From the NCBI RefSeq assembly GCF_018294505.1, contig NC_057811.1:28790618-28854617 (forward strand): a stretch of DNA of 64,000 nt. Reading direction: 5' to 3'. How positions within the stretch are numbered: position 1 is the stretch's first letter; each line of letters starts with the position of its first letter. Made by a program: the position numbers and the translations under genes. The notes beneath the pieces were generated by a model. It ran no database searches. It was not told where the DNA came from and saw nothing but the letters and a program-made list of their open reading frames with translations. Below, piece after piece: positions 59,575 through 64,000 of the stretch. Origin of the DNA: Triticum aestivum (Eukaryota > Streptophyta > Magnoliopsida > Poales > Poaceae).

Positions 59575-62500
59575 ATGGGAAAGGAGAAGACGGTGGCTCT
59601 GGAGCGCACGAAGAAGGCGACAGCGAAGGCGAAAGGGAGAAAGACGAGCCGGGGAGGGTCCTCGTCGAGATCCGGTTTACTGCCCGGCTCATCCAGGGTG
59701 ATTGGATTCCGTGGACGATCCGGCAAGTCGACGTCGATGATTTGGTCGAGGGGGGACTGATTCCCCACGGATCTGGGTGGCTCCCGGAGGACGAGACTGA
59801 GCCGCGGCCGCAGGAGGGTGAGTGTGTTCTCCTCGCCACCCATGTTGACCGTGGTTTTTCTTTGCCTCCCCATCCTTTCTTCCGAGGCTTCTTGAACTTC
59901 TTTGGAGCACAACTTCATCACTTTTCCCCCAACACAATCACGTACCTCGCTGCATTCATTTCTATGTGTGAGAATTTTCTGGGTTGTCGACCACACTGGG
60001 GTCTCTTCAAACACATTTTCACCTGTCGTTCTCAGTCGGTCAAAAAGGCCAATCCGAGTGACGAGAGGATGCATGTGATCCAGACGTGTGGGGGTCTTGG
60101 GATCCAAATGAGAGGCAAGAGTACTTTCCCAGCCATGATTCTTCCCGAGTCAGTCAGAGGGTGGTAGTCGACCTGGTTCTACTGCAAAGACCAGCCGACT
60201 CCAGGCCAGTCGACTGGACTTCCCCCCTTTTCCATGGCTCGAGTTGAGAAGCCCTCTGCCTTGAAAGTGACTCCAGCAGAAAAAGCGGAGGTGAAGGTGT
60301 TGGTCGAGCGAGTGGTCCAGCTCGTTCGTGACGGCGTGACTGGCAGGGATCTGTTGGAGGTCTTCCTTAGACGACGCATTCAGCCACTTCAAGCTCGTGA
60401 CCATCCGATGTGGATGTACTCCGGCATTGATGATACCACTCGGATCCACCCGGAGGAGGTCGACAAGGATACAGTGGCACAATGGCTGAGGGGCATCACT
60501 GGTAACAAGGATAACCCAGGGGGTCCAGGAGGATCCCTCCACTCGACAACTCGTATGAACCAGATAAGGTCCAACTCTAAATTTCCGAGTGTTTTCTTGA
60601 TCTACCGTGTAATTACTTTTTGCCAACCGACTGACATTTGTTCCACCTATTGTCTTTTAGGCCCTCACTGAGATGTACTCGATGCCCAACAGAGAGCAGG
60701 AGCAGGATCCGGAAGGGGAGGCGAGAGCGGCGAGTGGCACTCTGATGGGGGAGAAGATGACGAAAGTGACGACTCTGGTGACGGCGAAGAAGTCGACTCA
60801 CCCCCTCGCACCGAAAGGCGATCCAAAGAAATCCACGACCCGGCAAGTATCTGAGGCAAAGCGACCGCGCAGACTGGGCGGCAGACCTCAAAGTGCCCTC
60901 GGACGTCTTCTCCAGCGCCGACTGAGAGGGCCCCGAAACAATCAAAAGCTACGCCGTCAAAACCGCGGAAGCCTTTGCCCAAGATCAAAGTGGTCGTGCC
61001 CCTTGATTCCAGGTAATAATTGGACTTGATTTCTTGGTTTAGCATGAATTGAATTTTGGTCGACTCATTTCGGCAGACATAACCGACTGAATCTTGAGAT
61101 TTGCAGTGCTGCTACCTTTGAGACTTCTGTTTATAGGAATGAAGACGAGTAAATGGAAGATGCAGTCACCTCTAATCCGGGTACGACTCTCGTAATCCTA
61201 TTTTTACTTTCTCGGCCGTTTTATTGGTCGACTGAATTCCGGCGATTGATTCTTTTTGCAGCTCCTCCCAATGTCATTGATCTTCCAGACGACGACGAGG
61301 ATGTGCCGCTGAGGCCTCTGGGAAGAAGAAACAGGAAGACGTCAACTGGCAGAGCGCCTTAGTCGACGCCGGTGACGGAACCGGTAATCCAGGAGGGCGG
61401 TGATGCCAATCGGACTTCCCTGATTTTCGCCGTACCATTGACGAGTGCCCAGCCCTCAGCGTCGACTGCGCAGACTCCAGCCGATCCATCTTCACTCTTT
61501 ACTGCACATCACGTCCCAGAGGACCAAGTGGGCGCTGCCAAGGAGGCTATACACCAGGCGGGCATCATGATGGAGCAGATGAAGGTGGTACGGGAGACCA
61601 GCCAAGCTGCTTATGACGCCAGCTCAGCTCTCCAGAACAATGTCCAGGTTAGTTGATCACCGACTGACTCTTTAGCTTGTTGCTTGTTCTGTTAGGATAT
61701 GCTACCTGAAAACTTTCCTTGAAGGATCTTTCCATCAGTCTGCGTTTTGCATTTGTACACCCACTGGGTGTTTTGATATGTCACTGAGTAGTCTTGTATC
61801 TTGAATCGACTAAGTTGTCTCGATTGAGTCTTTGAACTAGTGGGGGCACGCTGAGTGCACCCACTGGGTGTAGTCCCCAAGACCATAGTTGACTACGAGC
61901 AGTCAACTATGGTGTGAGAATTGGAATTTTCTCACTCGGCCTGCACAGACCATGTCGAGTGGAACTTGAGCCAGTGGCGGCACGCTAAGTGCACCCACTG
62001 GGTGTAGTCCTCGAGACCATAGTTGACTACGGGCAGTCGACTATGGTCTGAGAACAACTTTTTTTTACACTCAGCCTGGACAGACCATGTCGGGTGGAAA
62101 CTGGACCAGTGGTGGCACGCTAAGTGCACCCACTGGGTGTAGTCCCCGAGACTACTGTTGGATGTTCGATTCGGCAGTAGTCTTAGAACTTGTTGAATTT
62201 ATCACTCTATTGCTCTGAAGTAACCAATATTTCCATCCGTCGACTGACCGTCTTTTGATTACAGAAATCCTGTGAACTTGGAGCCCGTTTTGCTGACCTG
62301 GAGCAGAAGCAGATTCAGCTCAACCTCGACCTAGAGCTGGCCAAGACAAACTTGCAGAAGGCCAAGGATGAAGTCACTGGTACAAAAAACTTGCCGACTG
62401 ATTTGTTTCCGACCCGGGTGTTATTTGTTTTTTCTGAACCAAGCATCATTTCTTTCAGAAGCAATGAACCAAGCTCTGGCGAAGAAGGATCTGGACCTTG

Positions 62501-63309
62501 CAGCCGCGCAGAAAGCAGCCGAAGAGAAAACTGCACTCGCCGACCAGAAGCTGGCTTCAGTCGGCAAACTGGAGGAAGAGAACACCAAGCTGAAGACTGC
62601 CTTGGATGAAGCCAACAAGGAGGCGACTCGTCTGAAGAAGGACAGGAACAACCTGACCGAAAAGGTGGAAGCTATTGCCCGCAAGAGAGATGACTTGGAA
62701 AATTATCTGGGAGGTCTTGCCAAGAAGCTGTTCGTCATGCTTGAAGGTGCTTTCCTTTGTCCGACTGACTTGTTGCTGTCGACTCGATATATAACCATTG
62801 ACTCATCCTTGTATTGTGTGCGCAGAATTTTGCCAGAACTTCGAGGAAGAGACTGGGCGAGTTGAGACAAGCTTGGACCCCATCTCTCTCCTGTGAAGGA
62901 TGAAGCTGCCATGAACGTGCTCTGACTGGAATCCCGTGTCGCTGGCATTATCGATTATCTTGCCCGATTGAAAGTCGCGGTGTCGCGAATCGACACAGCA
63001 CTCTGGCCAAGGGCGACGCTCCAAAATGACCTCGAGTCTCTGATGGCTCGACTTAATGAAGTTCACGGTCGAGTGCAGGAATGGAAGAAGTCTTCTGCTC
63101 CATGCGGTGCTGATGTGGCTCTGTCCCTGGTTCGTGTCCACTACAAGGAAGCGCGAGAAGAGAAGCTAGCAGCAATCAAGGTTGCCAATACCAAAAGGCA
63201 CGACTTCCAATCCTTCATGGAATCCTTTATTGCTGCCGCCACTCGGATTGCTGACGGAATCGACCTGGACGAGTTCGTCGAGCCCGCTAGCCCACCTCCT
63301 GCGGAGTGA
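59575..63309 (+). pseudogene. Putative gypsy-type transposon protein (PF04195-like) gene, multi-exon, broken
   Basis: The ATG at 59575 opens a Lys/Arg-rich start (MGKEKTVALERTKKATAKAK). A frame shift near 59660 moves to the frame carrying IQGDWIPW and the main domain (ATHVDRGFSLPPHPFFRGFL, FLGCRPHWGLFKHIFTC; 59830-60060). That domain looks like the plant putative gypsy-type transposon family (PF04195). A TAG at 60165-60167 falls where Gln is likely. Further blocks run to a donor near 60569, with an acceptor TTTTAG at 60651-60660. Later short exons lie near 61150-61650 and 62265-62382, a coiled coil (KKDLDLAAAQKAAEEKTALA, 62459-62746) follows, and the last exon ends with TGA 63307-63309. Its function is unknown. 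Similar genes are very abundant in wheat, as expected for a repeat. Confidence 0.6.
61855..62150. repeat. About 135-bp tandem repeats with hairpins, in an intron
   Basis: GTGCACCCACTGGGTGTAGT recurs at 61855, 61989 and 62124 (a shorter form at 61755). Two units contain a 13-bp inverted repeat ACCATAGTTGACT/AGTCAACTATGGT (61882-61913, again near 62015-62047). Confidence 0.85.
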
Positions 63310-63523
63310 ACAAACTTTATGCCTCACCTTAAATTTGCCTCGGAATGCCGAGTGATTTTGTAACCGTTAAACTCCTTCGGGCCTGACGCCCGAGTACTTT
63401 AATCCGTGGTCTGGTACTTTAGGATTCATCTGAACTTGGTTTATCTAAGAATATGCTTGTGTTTGTCTTCGGGTGGAACTTGTTGTTCACTCGGAATAGT
63501 CTTTGTACTTGTGATGCACCTCC

Positions 63524-63745
63524 GAGGAGAAGGTCGCAATCGACCTGCACCTCGTTGTCCTTGCGGATCGGGATGGAGCGCGCATTGTACTTATGGCGCA
63601 GCTCTGAGGAGAAGGTCGCAGTCGACCTGCACCCCATCGTCCTTGCGGATCGGAATGGAGCGCACATTGTACTTATGGCACAACTCTGAGGAGAAGGTCG
63701 TAGTCGACCTGCACCTCGTCGTCTTTGCGGATCGGGATGTGTTTT
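63524..63745. repeat. 82-bp tandem repeat, nearly three copies
   Basis: GAGGAGAAGGTCG starts at 63524, 63606 and 63688. Each unit carries GACCTGCACC, TTGCGGATCGG and TTGTACTTATGGC. It lies downstream of the PF04195-like gene. Confidence 0.9.
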
Positions 63746-63753
63746 TAAAGTTA

Positions 63754-64000
63754 GGCGAGTACTGGACTGCAGCTAAGCCCCCGAGTGAGAGGTTTTCTCT
63801 CCACTCGGTAAGATTTTTCAGACTTAGGCGAGTACTGGACTGCAGCTAAGCCCCCGAGTGAGAGGATTGCTCTTCACTCGGTGGGATTTTTCAAACTTAG
63901 GCGAGTACTGGACTGCAGCTAAGCCTCCGAGTGAGAGGATTGCTCTTCACTCGGTGGGATTTTTCAAACTTAGGCGAGTACTGGACTGCAGCTAAGCCCC
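63754..64000. repeat. 73-bp tandem repeat, more than three copies, running off the window
   Basis: GGCGAGTACTGGACTGCAGC recurs at 63754, 63827, 63900 and 63973, exactly 73 bases apart. Units contain CCCCCGAGTGAGAGG and CACTCGGT. Confidence 0.93.

Larger units (their letters stand above)
58495..64000 (+). mobile_element. LTR-type element with a PF04195-like gene, left part (LARD-like)
   Basis: Starts near TAAGACTGACAGTAGAATGG after the LINE. 58500-59440 is probably an LTR or 5' leader (GGCTTATATAGAGTTCGCC near 58690 is a TATA-like site). The gene at 59575-63309 and 3' tandem repeats follow, and the element runs off the window. No RT or integrase was seen. Boundaries are uncertain. Confidence 0.6.

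Noticed and set aside
59490..60107. 205-residue minus-strand ORF
   Set aside because: It overlaps the recognisable PF04195-like coding sequence on the plus strand and has no domain of its own.

Overview
The window is plant nuclear DNA from the wheat tribe (Triticeae). It is dominated by nested transposable elements of types typical of wheat and Aegilops: BARE1/Angela-type copia LTRs, gypsy elements whose LTRs start TGATACGTC, CACTA transposons, L1-type LINEs and Tourist/Stowaway MITEs. One recognisable host gene, an alpha-gliadin storage-protein pseudogene, sits at 29651-30794. This suggests a Gli-2 (group-6 chromosome) region. The repetitive-domain sequence LPYPQPQ followed by FRPQQPYPQ resembles D-genome (Aegilops tauschii or wheat 6D) alpha-gliadins; that assignment is an inference. 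Many assignments below rest on family recognition by eye.

Layout, left to right. 1-4903: 3' part of a CACTA transposon carrying a broken Ulp1-protease-like gene, inserted in a gypsy element (4904-9611, with a complete 3' LTR). The gypsy element interrupts a decayed copia element (9612-11564, with an assembly gap). The copia LTR ends 12 bases before the ATG of a small, probably frameshifted, cysteine-rich secreted-peptide gene (11577-11806). 12399-21432: a 5'-truncated L1 LINE with a 15-bp target duplication, split by a complete 6-kb CACTA element (14897-20929, duplication AGT) that carries a B3-like gene and a 117-bp near-perfect palindrome. 21433-28170: small elements, including a GC-rich LINE-like segment, a Tourist MITE, AT-rich repeats in three copies and DNA-transposon remnants.

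28900-30940: the gliadin pseudogene with three about 192-bp promoter repeats, an endosperm box, a TATA box and poly(A) signals. The coding region has six in-frame stops, one frameshift and a Gln tract of about 100 codons. 31498-55168: a single solo LTR (target duplication GCTTT), about 3.8 kb before insertions. It was later invaded by two non-autonomous gypsy elements (32072-39213 and 39761-50715) and a BARE1/Angela solo LTR (50783-52506). The second gypsy element itself holds another solo LTR (46401-49246). The solo LTR split a DNA transposon whose relative lies on the other side of the gliadin gene.

55185-64000: unclassified repeat-like sequence, another 5'-truncated LINE (56669-58494), and an LTR-type element with a multi-exon putative gypsy-type transposon gene (PF04195-like) whose introns and 3' flank carry tandem repeats.

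I see no intact host gene, tRNA, rRNA or CRISPR array, and no clear case of an undescribed functional system. The most worthwhile leads are the triplicated gliadin promoter module with its expanded Gln tract, the long palindrome in the CACTA element, and the cysteine-rich peptide gene next to a copia LTR.
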